From positions 1-64,000 of the IMG/VR virus record IMGVR_UViG_3300025634_000001: DNA of 64,000 nucleotides. The stretch is one strand, 5' to 3'. Shown here in pieces: positions 7,424-15,010 of the stretch (position 1 is its first letter; each line of letters starts with the position of its first letter). The translations under genes were made by a program, and so were the position numbers. Source of the DNA: a virus. The notes beneath the pieces were generated by a model. The model ran no database searches. It saw only the letters and a program-made list of their open reading frames with translations, and had not been told where the DNA came from.

Positions 7424-8169
7424 CACGCTGCCTCGCTTCCTGCGGGGAGGGGAGTAAGGTCCACGCGCGTCTCGTCGCAGGCTGCCGCAGCGGGCCATAC
7501 GAACGCGGTGGCGGACAGGTCGGGCCGCAGGATGTGACCGGCCGCGCAGACCATCCGGCTGCCCCACGTCCCGCCGGGCACCTGTGTGTTACGCCTCTCG
7601 CCATCGGCTTCCGCAGTGCACAGGCACTCGCGGGCGCCGTTGCGGGTGCGGCGGCTCACGGCCTCGCGGAACGCGGGCAGGTTCCGCAGGTCGCCCGAGT
7701 CGCCCCCGAAACCCCACGCGTCGGTGGTGACGGGCGGCATCTCCAGGGTGAGGGGCTGGTCCCAGTCTCCCCAGCTTGTGTAGGGCCGGTTCAGCGGCAG
7801 GTCCGAACTGGTCCTGTCCTGCTCTTCCAGTTCCGCCAGCCTGCGGGTCTCAGCGACGATGGCCGCCTGCTCCGCGGCCTGCGCCTGGATCGCGGCGAGA
7901 GTGTCCGGGGTGGCAACCCCGTGGGCGTCCGGGCCGAAGATGCTGGCGACTTCCTGGCGCGCAGCCTCGGTGTTCCACTCGCCGAAGGTGGCGTGCGGTG
8001 CGGCATGGAACGTCTCGGTGCTGGCCTCCGCGACGGGGGCGGAGGCGAGGGACGCCGATGGCGGGGCGTAGCCGGGCGGGATGACCTCGCGGGCCTGCGG
8101 CGGTGCCAGCAGCCGCGAGACGGGGGCGGCTTCACGGTGGCCGAACAGGCGACCCCAGCGGGCGCTCAT
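7423..8169 (-). CDS. hypothetical protein with C-terminal Cys cluster (248 aa)
   Basis: The N-terminal half is Ala/Pro-rich and includes a helical AQAAEQAAIVAETRRLAELEE segment. The C-terminal third has CLCTAEADGERR and a later CAAGH, which could form a zinc site. It is coupled to both neighbours. Not recognised. Confidence 0.6.
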   Translation of the reverse strand: MSARWGRLFGHREAAPVSRLLAPPQAREVIPPGYAPPSASLASAPVAEASTETFHAAPHATFGEWNTEAARQEVASIFGPDAHGVATPDTLAAIQAQAAEQAAIVAETRRLAELEEQDRTSSDLPLNRPYTSWGDWDQPLTLEMPPVTTDAWGFGGDSGDLRNLPAFREAVSRRTRNGARECLCTAEADGERRNTQVPGGTWGSRMVCAAGHILRPDLSATAFVWPAAAACDETRVDLTPLPAGSEAA

Positions 8170-8654
8170 GCCGCATCCTTAGGGGCCAGCGCGAGGATCG
8201 AGCCGCACCGCCAGGTCACGTCTTCGATGATCTTGGTGACCTCGACCTCGGGGACGGCGGCGAGGGCGTCGGGGTCCTTGACGGTCTCGGTGACCTCGCG
8301 GGTACCGGTGACGACCCGCTCGCATACGGCGTCGCGGTAGGCGGTCAGCTTGATGCTGAGGCCGTGCAGCTCGCCGATCAGGTCGAGGTAGCTGCCGTAC
8401 TGCTCGCTCTCGCGGACGTCCTTGCTCCAGTTGCACGGGAGGGCCCTGGCGGCTGCGGCGAGGGCGGCACGCGGGTCCTTGGCGAACAGGAAGTCGCTGA
8501 TCGTGATCGCGGTGCCGGTGCCGTGATAGGGCAGCGGCACCTCGGGGTGCCCGTCCAGCACGTCGGCGAGGGCACGCAGGCCCGCGGTGTAGGCGCCACG
8601 GCAGGTCTCTTCCGCCTGCCCGGCGTCCGCTGGCGCGGTTGCGGTGATGGTCAT
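8166..8654 (-). CDS. hypothetical protein, first gene of the distal early transcript (162 aa)
   Basis: The start at ATG 8654 has an AGGAG 11 bp upstream; the longer frame to 8738 crosses a hairpin and is unlikely. The protein is mixed alpha/beta with no known motif (TKIIEDVTWRCGSILAL at the end). A ~90-bp leader containing the 8710-8733 hairpin separates it from the upstream gene, so it may head its own transcript. Confidence 0.6.
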   Translation of the reverse strand: MTITATAPADAGQAEETCRGAYTAGLRALADVLDGHPEVPLPYHGTGTAITISDFLFAKDPRAALAAAARALPCNWSKDVRESEQYGSYLDLIGELHGLSIKLTAYRDAVCERVVTGTREVTETVKDPDALAAVPEVEVTKIIEDVTWRCGSILALAPKDAA

Positions 8655-8709
8655 ATCGGCTCGTTCTCCTATCGTTGCGTTACCATTTGCATGCGGACTC
8701 GTTCTCCGC

Positions 8710-8733
8710 CCCCGGCTGGTGACACAGCCGGGG
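8710..8733. repeat. 9-bp perfect hairpin in an intergenic leader
   Basis: Arms at 8710-8718 (CCCCGGCTG) and 8725-8733 with a 6-nt loop. On the + strand it is followed by a T-rich run (8736-8744). On the operon's strand there is no U tract, so it is better read as a leader hairpin or attenuator, or a binding site, between the regulator genes and the rest of the early operon. Confidence 0.55.
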
Positions 8734-8743
8734 CACACTCTTT

Positions 8744-8959
8744 TCAGGGGCCTTCCGGCTCCTCCAGGTCTCGTCCGGCCCGCCGCTCGTACATCGCGTC
8801 GAGGCCGGGCCGCAGGAGCAGCGGGGCGAACGCGAACACGGCGAGGATGATCTCGGCGGCGAACACCCAGCGGGTGACCGACGACCGCGACATGACGGCC
8901 TGCAGGCCCGTGACCCCGGCTACGGCGACGGTGAGGATCCGGGACTGGCGGGGGGTCAT
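8744..8959 (-). CDS. two-span membrane protein (71 aa)
   Basis: The start at ATG 8959 overlaps the TGA of the XRE-like gene. Two hydrophobic segments (ILTVAVAGVTGLQAVM and WVFAAEIILAVFAFAPLLL) lie within 71 residues. Its position directly after a regulator gene is typical of superinfection or immunity loci, but nothing in the sequence proves such a role. Confidence 0.6.
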   Translation of the reverse strand: MTPRQSRILTVAVAGVTGLQAVMSRSSVTRWVFAAEIILAVFAFAPLLLRPGLDAMYERRAGRDLEEPEGP

Positions 8960-9192
8960 GCTGCGGCCTTGGCGTAGAAGTCGGTGACTTCCATGGCGAG
9001 GACTTCGGAGAGAACCAGCAGCGCGCGGGGGTGCGGCCACCTGAGGTCGCCGTTCTCCATGCGCGAGAGGTTGTAGACGGCGTGACCGCTCCGGGCGCAC
9101 TCCAGCTGGACCTCTTCTTGGGTCATTCCCTTGCGGAGACGCGCCTCGCGGATCACCTCACCGTTGATGGGTGGCCTGCGGGGTGGCTTCAT
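8956..9192 (-). CDS. XRE-family HTH regulator (78 aa)
   Basis: A short Cro/CI-like helix-turn-helix: EVIREARLRKGMTQEEVQLE then AVYNLSRMENGD, the scaffold and recognition helices. The start is set at ATG 9192 because the sequence has no Shine-Dalgarno there but a TAAATT hexamer 7 bp upstream, as in other leaderless genes here; a longer TTG-started form (to 9228) is possible. It is divergent from the HTH gene at 9346, so the pair probably forms the genetic switch controlling the leftward early operon. Confidence 0.75.
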   Translation of the reverse strand: MKPPRRPPINGEVIREARLRKGMTQEEVQLECARSGHAVYNLSRMENGDLRWPHPRALLVLSEVLAMEVTDFYAKAAA

Positions 9193-9345
9193 GGATAGGA
9201 ATTTACATGTAATCACGTGTGGAAGCAACCCTAATCCGGTGTTTCCATATCCCCGGATTCGGGGTTACATAGAGCGCGGGGGGTATAACCGCGCAAGATC
9301 GGCATAGCGATGCGTCGTCATGTATCGCCATGTAGAATCCGGCGC
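9193..9345. promoter_or_regulatory. divergent control region with operator-like repeats
   Basis: A 153-bp AT-richer gap between two divergent HTH genes. It holds a 10-bp palindrome TTACATGTAA (9203-9212) overlapping the leftward -10-like TAAATT (9200-9205, minus strand). It also has further TACAT/CATGTA-like half sites (near 9264-9269, 9319-9323 and 9329-9334) and a rightward -10-like TAGAAT (9333-9338) 7 bp before ATG 9346. This is what an immunity switch region would look like. Confidence 0.6.
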
Positions 9346-9882
9346 ATGACGAGCAGGAGTCCGAACGTGCCGATCACCCCGGAAGCCCGGCAGCGCCTCG
9401 CCGGGCGCATGGAAGACCGCCGCATCGAACTGCGCCTCCGCTGGCAGGACGTCGCCGAAGCAGGCGGCCTGTCCCTCAAAACCCTCCACAGCGTCCGCAC
9501 GGGCAGCGCCGGCATCGCGCCGCTCACCGAACGCGGCATCGACCAGGGCCTTCAGTGGGAGTCCGGCTCCGTCCGCAGCATCATCGGCGGCGGCGAGCCG
9601 CGGCCTGCCCAGCGCGGTACCAGCAAGCCTGTCTCGCCGCTTGCTGCCGAGCTCCTTGACGAGCCGGGCATCGAGCGGTACCGACCGGCGGTTAACGCTG
9701 AGCGCGACGGTCTTGCCGAGGCCAGGGAAGAGAGCGAAGACGAAGCCCGCATCTGGGCTAACCCCCGGATACCCGAGGAAGACAAGCGCATCCTCATCGC
9801 CTACACGAGGCTTCTCGCGGACAGAGGCGGCCGGTCCGAGCGGCAGAACGCGGGCTTACTGCGCAGCTACAGCGCAGCATGA
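9346..9882 (+). CDS. HTH regulator (178 aa)
   Basis: The N-terminal ~65 residues form a helix-turn-helix of a type common in actinomycetes (RIELRLRWQDVAEAGG then SLKTLHSVRTGSAGI), followed by GIDQGLQWESGSV. The tail is acidic and helical. It starts at ATG 9346 without a Shine-Dalgarno but with TAGAAT 7 bp upstream. Divergent from the XRE gene across a region with repeated half sites, it is the best candidate for the second switch protein. Confidence 0.7.
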   Translation: MTSRSPNVPITPEARQRLAGRMEDRRIELRLRWQDVAEAGGLSLKTLHSVRTGSAGIAPLTERGIDQGLQWESGSVRSIIGGGEPRPAQRGTSKPVSPLAAELLDEPGIERYRPAVNAERDGLAEAREESEDEARIWANPRIPEEDKRILIAYTRLLADRGGRSERQNAGLLRSYSAA

Positions 9883-9902
9883 TAACGAAACCATCACAAT
9901 GG

Positions 9903-9933
9903 CCGCATACGCTCCGCTTTCGATCGTATGCGG
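9903..9933. repeat. 9-bp inverted repeat downstream of HTH gene
   Basis: CCGCATACG (9903-9911) pairs with CGTATGCGG (9925-9933). It lies just after the HTH stop codon with no T tract, so it may be a weak terminator or an operator. The remaining 100 bp to the next start show only a short GGGA/TCCC hairpin. Confidence 0.5.
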
Positions 9934-10038
9934 ATAAGGCTGAGCGCGCGCCGCGTGAGAGTTGGGAGAACTCCCGTGCCGCGCGAGAATAGACAGAAGC
10001 ACAGTGACCCCATGGGGGGGTCGGGACAGGGGTTAACC

Positions 10039-10377
10039 ATGCGCGGAGGCGCGGCAGCACGACTACAGGAACCGGCACCGGCAGGCCCGGACCTGGATGC
10101 ATGGCTCGGCAGGGCACTCGCCAGCGTCGAGCGTGTCCTGGCCAAGATCAGCGGCAACCCCGCCGCAGCGGAGGCGGTCCGGGAGCTGGCCGACCTCGAC
10201 CTGACGCTCCTGGAAGTCCGCACCGCCTACAACGTCAGCACCGTGCAGGCGTCCATGGCGGATGAGCTGGTCGCCCTCGGCCGCCAGCTCGAGCGTGCCG
10301 CGCAGTCCTCCCGCCCGGCACCCGCGCCGCGGTCCAGGAAAACGAGCCAGCCGCCGCTGATGCTGGTCCAGCCCTGA
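10039..10377 (+). CDS. hypothetical helical protein (112 aa)
   Basis: The start is chosen at ATG 10039, since the upstream frame crosses the intergenic hairpin. It is predicted mostly helical (AWLGRALASVERVLAKI, EAVRELADLDLTLLEVR) with a basic, Pro-rich tail. It could be a small DNA-associated protein; no family recognised. Confidence 0.5.
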   Translation: MRGGAAARLQEPAPAGPDLDAWLGRALASVERVLAKISGNPAAAEAVRELADLDLTLLEVRTAYNVSTVQASMADELVALGRQLERAAQSSRPAPAPRSRKTSQPPLMLVQP

Positions 10378-10452
10378 TCGCCCCTCCGCTGCCGGAAAAT
10401 GGCGCGCAATACGACCTGTATTACAGCACCTTTCCGGTAAACTGTTCGTAGC

Positions 10453-10488
10453 GGCCTCATCCGAATGTCCTACCACTCGAATGAGGCC
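10453..10488. repeat. inverted repeat before NUMOD4 gene
   Basis: GGCCTCAT (10453-10460) and ATGAGGCC (10481-10488) face each other across 20 bp. A second pair (CCGGAAA near 10392, TTTCCGG near 10431) lies just upstream. These are the only structures in the 153-bp gap 10378-10530. Confidence 0.45.
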
Positions 10489-10530
10489 TAATCCTCGCAT
10501 CCCTGAATCACAGAGCAGGAAACGAGAACT

Positions 10531-11367
10531 ATGGAACAGATTGTCATGTGCTTCGATGAGCCGGAGCGCTGGCTCCCGATCGCCGGCTACGAGGGCATGT
10601 ATGAGGTCTCGGACCTCGGTCGCGTGCGCAGTCTTCCGCGATTTCATGCCGGCGGCAGGGTGCTTAAGCCTAGTTATTGCGGACCCGTTGCCAGCGTCGG
10701 CCTGCGTCGTGACGGCAGGAGCCGGACCTTCAGTATTCATGGCCTGGTCGCTAGGGCTTTTCTTGGTCCGTGCCCCGAAGGCATGGAGGTCTGCCACGGG
10801 CCGGCAGGCAGGCGCGACAACAGGCTGGTCAATCTGTCTTACGGAACGAAGCTGAAGAACAACGGCGAGGACAAGCGCCGCGACGGGACGGCGCCTATCG
10901 GGATCCGTAACCCCAACGCACGCCTGACCGACGAGATCGTCCGCGAATGCCGCAGGCGGGTGGCGGTCGGCGAATCCTGTGCCGCGCTCGCCCGCGAGTT
11001 CGGCGTTGAATACACGTCCATGCAGAATGCAGTGGCCGGTGACGCCTGGCGGCATGTCACCACGCCTCAGGCAGCTTCCCCCGGCCCGCAGTCGGCGGGA
11101 CGCCGCAAGGGAAGGCCGCGCGTGAGGCCGATTCCCGGGCACCCTGAGGCGTTTGACCCAGAGGCGGCAAAGAGGCCGCGCGTGGCGCCCCCAGGGCAAC
11201 AGGTAGTCACGGTCCGCTGGGATGCGCACCTACTGCAGGCGGCCCGGATGCACGCCGCGAGCAGGGGCCTGACATTCAGCGACGTGGTGAGGCTCGCGGT
11301 CGTCAACTACCTGGAAGAGAACTCCGACGGGGTGCCGATGCCCGGCTCCTCGCAGCTAAGCGCTTGA
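10531..11367 (+). CDS. NUMOD4/HNH homing-type endonuclease with C-terminal RHH-like domain
   Basis: 278 aa. NUMOD4 is at the N-terminus (ERWLPIAGYEGMYEVSDLGRVRS), followed by an HNH core (HGLVARAFLG, MEVCHGP, DNRLVNLSYGT). A DNA-binding repeat region follows (NPNARLTDEIVRECRRRVAVG). The last ~60 residues (VVTVRWDAHLLQAARMHA, LTFSDVVRLAVVNYLE) resemble a ribbon-helix-helix, which is unusual for this family. Such genes are mobile nucleases of phage genomes. Its 3' end overlaps the convergent methyltransferase gene by 65 bp. Confidence 0.8.
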   Translation: MEQIVMCFDEPERWLPIAGYEGMYEVSDLGRVRSLPRFHAGGRVLKPSYCGPVASVGLRRDGRSRTFSIHGLVARAFLGPCPEGMEVCHGPAGRRDNRLVNLSYGTKLKNNGEDKRRDGTAPIGIRNPNARLTDEIVRECRRRVAVGESCAALAREFGVEYTSMQNAVAGDAWRHVTTPQAASPGPQSAGRRKGRPRVRPIPGHPEAFDPEAAKRPRVAPPGQQVVTVRWDAHLLQAARMHAASRGLTFSDVVRLAVVNYLEENSDGVPMPGSSQLSA

Positions 11368-12154
11368 TCCCGACCCCGCCGAGCATCATCGCGTCCCTGG
11401 TCACCCCGGACGCCGCCATCGGCCACGAGTGCACGTTCATCACCCGCTCCGAGACCAGCTCGAGCCCGGCGGCAGTGAAGAAGGACGCGACGGCGGCCCG
11501 GTCGTGGTTGCGCAGCTTCGCCGCCGTGTAGCAGCGCGTTATCCTCGCGGCCATCTCGGGCTCCGCGTACCAGACGGTCGAGATCACCGCGCAGGACCCC
11601 GGCGCCAGCCGGGCCGTCAGCCGGGCCGTGACATCCGCGGCCTGGCCGGCGTCCATGAAGTGCAGGATGGCCCCCAGGACGGCGCACACGGGCTCCCTGA
11701 GGTCGATGGCCTCCAGCAGTGCGGGATCGGCGAGGATCGCCTCAGGTTCCCTCACGTCCCCGGCGAGGACCGTCACGCCCGGGTCCCCGGCTGCGGCGGC
11801 CCCGGCGTGGCAGACGACCAGCGGGTCGATGTCGACGCACGCCACCCGGGCGGGCGGGTCGTATGCCCTGGCCGTGGCGGTGACAGATGCGGGCGACGGG
11901 AGCCCGCAGCCGATGTCGAGTACCTGCCGTATCCCGCCTGCCAGCGCCCAGGTCGCGGCCCGGTTCTGGAAACCGCGGTTGTCCGCGATGAGGCGGCGCA
12001 GGCCGGGGTAGCCTTCCCGCGGGTCGGTTATCCGCTCGGCTAGCTGCCGGTCGGCGTCATGCCAGTCGCATCCGCCTGCCAGGAAGTCGTAAACCCTGGC
12101 GATGCTGGGCGCTGTTGAGCCGGTCAGGGTGTGAGGCCCAGGCACCGGGCACAT
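11303..12154 (-). CDS. S-adenosyl methyltransferase, DUF574-type
   Basis: 283 aa. The family pattern is clear: STAPSIARVYDFLAGG near the N-terminus, the SAM-binding strand QVLDIGCGLPS, VACVDIDPLVVCHA, and ILHFMDAGQAADV. This family is expanded in Streptomyces and related genomes; substrates are mostly unknown. An AGAAGG abuts ATG 12154, so GTG 12145 may be the real start. The C-terminal ~20 residues overlap the convergent NUMOD4 gene. It looks like acquired host-type cargo rather than a core phage gene. Confidence 0.85.
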   Translation of the reverse strand: MCPVPGPHTLTGSTAPSIARVYDFLAGGCDWHDADRQLAERITDPREGYPGLRRLIADNRGFQNRAATWALAGGIRQVLDIGCGLPSPASVTATARAYDPPARVACVDIDPLVVCHAGAAAAGDPGVTVLAGDVREPEAILADPALLEAIDLREPVCAVLGAILHFMDAGQAADVTARLTARLAPGSCAVISTVWYAEPEMAARITRCYTAAKLRNHDRAAVASFFTAAGLELVSERVMNVHSWPMAASGVTRDAMMLGGVGIKRLAARSRASAPRRSSLPGS

Positions 12155-12193
12155 CCTTCTCTCGCCGCTGAGATCGTGAACGCTAATCCCGTG

Positions 12194-12232
12194 GCCCGGC
12201 TGGATGCCAGCCGCATAGGCATCCAGCCGGGC
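12194..12232 (-). terminator. 15-bp hairpin, probable terminator/attenuator
   Basis: Perfect arms at 12194-12208 and 12218-12232 with a 9-nt loop. It lies between the leftward gene ending at 12366 and the DUF574 gene, and forms a tandem pair with the hairpin at 12243-12286. No U tract follows, as is frequent for terminators of high-GC actinobacteria. Confidence 0.6.
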
Positions 12233-12242
12233 GCCGTTAAGC

Positions 12243-12286
12243 GGGGCCGCGCCGGCGGAAGGAGAGCACGGAGCCGGCGCGGCCCC
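12243..12286 (-). terminator. 14-bp GC-only hairpin, second of a tandem pair
   Basis: Arms GGGGCCGCGCCGGC (12243-12256) and its complement (12273-12286) with a 16-nt loop containing GGAAGGAGAG. Together with 12194-12232 it fills the gap before the DUF574 gene. Confidence 0.6.
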
Positions 12287-12365
12287 TGTCGCGGCGGCCG
12301 GTCCTAGCCAAGGTCACCACCGGGGGGCTGGTGTGCCTTCCTCGCGCCGCCACGCAACCCTCAAG

Positions 12366-12647
12366 CTAGTCCGGATGGGCTCGCGGGTCACCGCCGGCGC
12401 AGATGATCTCCGCGTCGTCCAGGAGGTAAGTGAGGTCGGCGCGGTGCAGGAACCGTTCGCCGTCGCGGAGCGGGAACCTGGCGTTCCAGCCGCTGCGGAA
12501 CCCGGACTTGCCTACGACCACGCCGGGATGCTCGTCACGGAACTCGTCGAGGCGGATGAGTTCCTCGGGCTGGTTCGCGCCCGGATCGTGGCCGCGTTCT
12601 GGCGGCTGGCTTGCTTCCGGTTCTGAGCAGGCGTGGTCCGAGTGCAT
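12366..12647 (-). CDS. hypothetical protein (93 aa)
   Basis: ATG 12647 has a GGAGGG 9 bp upstream, an unusually good site here. The C-terminal half (GVVVGKSGFRSGWNARFPL, DLTYLLDDAEIICAGGD) looks like a folded alpha/beta domain; the N-terminus is hydrophilic. It is followed by two strong hairpins. No family recognised. The ~290 bp upstream (12650-12940) hold no gene I can support. Confidence 0.55.
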   Translation of the reverse strand: MHSDHACSEPEASQPPERGHDPGANQPEELIRLDEFRDEHPGVVVGKSGFRSGWNARFPLRDGERFLHRADLTYLLDDAEIICAGGDPRAHPD

Positions 12648-12795
12648 GGTGCGTTCCCTCCCCGGCGGACTCCCCAGGCCGCCCTTTCGTGTGCCCCGCG
12701 GATTTCACTGGGTGAAAACCCGAGCAATTGCCACGGTATGTGGTGAAGGCGTCACGGGGGGGCTTGCATACAGTATTCAATCCTGCGGCGGACCG

Positions 12796-12811
12796 GTGAC
12801 AGAACTGTCAC
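12796..12811. promoter_or_regulatory. operator-like palindrome upstream of GntR gene
   Basis: GTGACAG-AA-CTGTCAC is a perfect 7-bp inverted repeat, ~130 bp upstream of the GntR start. The size and symmetry suit a winged-helix dimer, so autoregulation is possible. This is inferred from sequence symmetry only. Confidence 0.4.
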
Positions 12812-12932
12812 GTTCGCTCACCTGCTGGAATGCCGGAACTGGACACAAGTGATTTTCGCGGCCAGGACGCGCCCGGACGCGGTGGGTCACACTGAGACGC
12901 GTCCGGTATGTCCGGGTCGTGCCCCGGCGTCC

Positions 12933-12938
12933 TACGTT
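12933..12938 (+). promoter_or_regulatory. -10-like TACGTT for leaderless GntR gene
   Basis: TACGTT fits the actinobacterial TAnnnT pattern and ends 6 bp before ATG 12945. No Shine-Dalgarno precedes the ATG. Confidence 0.5.
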
Positions 12939-12944
12939 GCATTC

Positions 12945-13202
12945 ATGGCCCGCGTACCGGAATGGGAACCCCAGGACTCACCGGCGTACGTTTACGAACA
13001 ACTGGCCGCGCACCTGCAGGCCCGGATAGCCGCGGGCGAGTTCGCCCCCGGCGCGCGCCTGCCCAATGAGCGGGAGCTGCGAAGCGAGTACGCCGTGTCG
13101 TTCGGGACCGTCAGGAGCGCCATGCGGCTGCTGCAGGAACGCAGGCTGGTGGTCGTGCGGCCATCGAAGGGCGTGTTCGTGGCATTCGGGGCGCGGGAGT
13201 AG
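12945..13202 (+). CDS. short GntR-family winged-helix regulator (85 aa)
   Basis: The protein is essentially only the GntR DNA-binding domain: PAYVYEQLAAHLQARIAAGEFAPGARLPNERELRSEY then FGTVRSAMRLLQERRLVVVRPSKGVFV. It has no effector-binding domain, like many short GntR proteins of Streptomyces mobile elements. The start is set at ATG 12945, which begins the conserved region and has a TACGTT box upstream. It is convergent with the DUF397 gene. Confidence 0.8.
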   Translation: MARVPEWEPQDSPAYVYEQLAAHLQARIAAGEFAPGARLPNERELRSEYAVSFGTVRSAMRLLQERRLVVVRPSKGVFVAFGARE

Positions 13203-13205
13203 CGA

Positions 13206-13430
13206 TCAGGTCAGGGCCTTGAGCCCCGCCGTGAACCGTGCCCAAGCCTTGGCGTCGACCACCAGCACCGGGGAGCGCTCGAGCTTGCTGTCCCGGACGA
13301 GGACGACCGCCTCCCCGTTGCCGATCTCGACGCACGCACCGCCCTCGCAGCGGGAGGACACCCGCCATGCCGCCACCTCCGCGCAGTTGCCGTTGGCCTT
13401 GCTGCGGGAGCTCTTACGCCAGCCGTTCAT
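13206..13430 (-). CDS. DUF397 domain protein (74 aa)
   Basis: A classic DUF397 layout: WRKSSRSKANGNCAEVA near the N-terminus, then VLVRDSKLERSPVLVVDAKAWARFTAGLK. ATG 13430 follows a GGGAGG site at good spacing. In Streptomyces these small proteins usually sit beside an XRE regulator and modulate it; here the neighbour is a GntR gene and the nearest suitable XRE-type gene is at 18742. This suggests host-derived cargo. Confidence 0.88.
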   Translation of the reverse strand: MNGWRKSSRSKANGNCAEVAAWRVSSRCEGGACVEIGNGEAVVLVRDSKLERSPVLVVDAKAWARFTAGLKALT

Positions 13431-13563
13431 GGTGCCTCCCTCTGTCCCGGACGTGCAGCAGGGCCGGGTGTCTTCAGGTCAGGTTTCCCCGTCCAGCGCA
13501 CACCGGCCCTGTGCGGGATAGCCTATCGCGGCGGGCGGCGGCTACCCTTTCTTGCCGCGCCGC

Positions 13564-13686
13564 TTACTCGACGTGGTGGGTGGCGGGAGCCAATGCGACC
13601 GACCCGCCGGTTACGGCGGCGGTGACGGCCCCCATGCCTGCCAGGGCGGTGACGGCGATGAAGGCGGCTGCGATCCTCTTGCGCAT
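13564..13686 (-). CDS. small exported or membrane peptide (40 aa)
   Basis: AAGGAG lies 7-8 bp before ATG 13686. The peptide has a basic start (MRKR), a hydrophobic segment (IAAAFIAVTALAGMGAV) and a short polar tail, i.e. a signal-peptide or single-span shape. Stop TAA 13566-13564. Function unknown. Confidence 0.6.
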   Translation of the reverse strand: MRKRIAAAFIAVTALAGMGAVTAAVTGGSVALAPATHHVE

Positions 13687-13801
13687 AGTGCGCTCCTTTT
13701 CCCGGTGTGGCGCTCTGTCACGGACGTTAACACAAGAGATCGCATGAAGTCACTACCTGATTACACATTGGCGGGTCTAGCACTTTTGGTGACGGCATGC
13801 G

Positions 13802-13807
13802 TACAAT
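13802..13807 (+). promoter_or_regulatory. -10-like TACAAT for leaderless gene
   Basis: TACAAT ends 6 bp before ATG 13814, and no ribosome-binding site lies between them. Confidence 0.55.
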
Positions 13808-13813
13808 CTCCGC

Positions 13814-14344
13814 ATGCCTGGTTTGCTACAGAACGTACAGATTCACTCACAGAGCGTAGGCGAAGTGCTCGCCGCGATCCTCGCCGCCAGCGCCCGCCCC
13901 GCCACGGAAGTCCTCGAGCGCCTCTCCGGGCAGACCCTCGGCATCAAGGTCGTCGCGTCCGGTGAACGGCCCCTCGACATCACCGAGCAGAACCGGCTCG
14001 ACGCTGAGGGCATCGTCGCCTGCCGCTACCGCACCGGCCTGCTCAGCACCAGGGACGGCACGGTAGCCGCCGGCGTCTTCCTGCTGTGGCTCCCGGCCCG
14101 TCTCCCGTTCGCTGCCTGCCGGGAACTGGACGAGGGCGCTAAGCCCGCAGGGAAGATCCTGGGGCCGTACGGGATGCGCCGCGCGGACCGCAGGGCACTG
14201 GCCACCGACGGCATCGAGGACATCACCGGGGCTGACGCCGTAGCGAGGTCCAGCGCGGTCCTGATGGTCGGCGGGGTGGCGGTCGGGATAGCGGAGGAGA
14301 ACGTGACCCGCGTGTTCGCTGAGGCCTTGGCGGGGGGATGCTGA
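13814..14344 (+). CDS. hypothetical protein, UTRA/chorismate-lyase-like in places (176 aa)
   Basis: The start ATG 13814 sits 6 bp behind a TACAAT box. The stretch GIVACRYRTGLLSTRDG...VFLLWLPARLPF...KILGPYGMRRADRRALATDGIEDI recalls proteins with a chorismate-lyase-like fold, but the match is weak and by eye. No catalytic residues can be assigned. It has its own promoter in the accessory block. Confidence 0.55.
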   Translation: MPGLLQNVQIHSQSVGEVLAAILAASARPATEVLERLSGQTLGIKVVASGERPLDITEQNRLDAEGIVACRYRTGLLSTRDGTVAAGVFLLWLPARLPFAACRELDEGAKPAGKILGPYGMRRADRRALATDGIEDITGADAVARSSAVLMVGGVAVGIAEENVTRVFAEALAGGC

Positions 14345-14348
14345 CGGC

Positions 14349-14489
14349 ATGCTGATGCAGTGGGTTGAGGATCCGGCGGTCCTGGCGGTCCTGTCGCGAG
14401 CCCGGGAACCCTGCCCGTGCAGATGGTGTACGGCTACCACCACGTCCCGATGGTCCTGGCTTCGCAGACGGAAGGCGCAGCCGCTGTAG
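14349..14489 (+). CDS. small CxCxxC protein (46 aa)
   Basis: ATG 14349 lies 5 bp after the previous stop, with a G-rich site (GGGGGG) about 11 bp upstream. It contains EPCPCRWC, a compact CxCxxC motif, then a basic tail. Its short length makes it uncertain. The following 120 bp (14490-14615) show only imperfect hairpins. Confidence 0.4.
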   Translation: MLMQWVEDPAVLAVLSRAREPCPCRWCTATTTSRWSWLRRRKAQPL

Positions 14490-14615
14490 GCTAGCCTCGG
14501 TTCTTGCGGCTGAGGCCGCGCGATCTAATTCGGCCCGTATCCGAATGCCGGGGGAAACGCCTGGCATCCTCGCCTCGTGCGAGGTGCGGGCCGGGCGCCC
14601 CATCTCGGTGCCACG

Positions 14616-14861
14616 TCACGCTGCGGCTGTCATCCGCGCCGTCATTTCCTCGTAGGCCGCCATCACGGCCAGCGCCTCGCACAGGGCAAGGGCGTCGGCG
14701 GCGATCTGCCGTCCGCTCGAGCGGACGAGCCGGCCGTGGGCGATGTCGAGGAGGATCTGGTTGGCCGCGGCCTTGATGCGAACGGCGGACTGCCGCGCGA
14801 ACTGGGTGTTCTGGTACTGGGCGCTGACGATGGAGCGGGGGGCCGGCCGTGGTGCGGTCAT
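14616..14861 (-). CDS. hypothetical helical protein (81 aa)
   Basis: ATG 14861 has AAGGAG at 7 bp, so the longer frame to 14951 is rejected. Long helices (QFARQSAVRIKAAANQILLDIA, DALALCEALAVMAAYEEM) suggest a small helical bundle. It stands alone on the minus strand. Unknown. Confidence 0.6.
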   Translation of the reverse strand: MTAPRPAPRSIVSAQYQNTQFARQSAVRIKAAANQILLDIAHGRLVRSSGRQIAADALALCEALAVMAAYEEMTARMTAAA

Positions 14862-15010
14862 CGGGGTCTCCTTTGTCGCAACAGAAAAACGCGGCCCGTT
14901 TTGGAGCCGCGCTGCTAATTGGATGGTCAGGCCGGGTGCCCGGCGCGTCAAGGCGGCGGGGACGTGCGGATTGTCTCGTTTGGCCGGCCGTGTCGAAGGG
15001 TACTGATCGC

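Noticed and set aside
10063-11229. 388-codon minus-strand frame
   Set aside because: Opposite to the NUMOD4-HNH gene, whose domains are unmistakable on the + strand.
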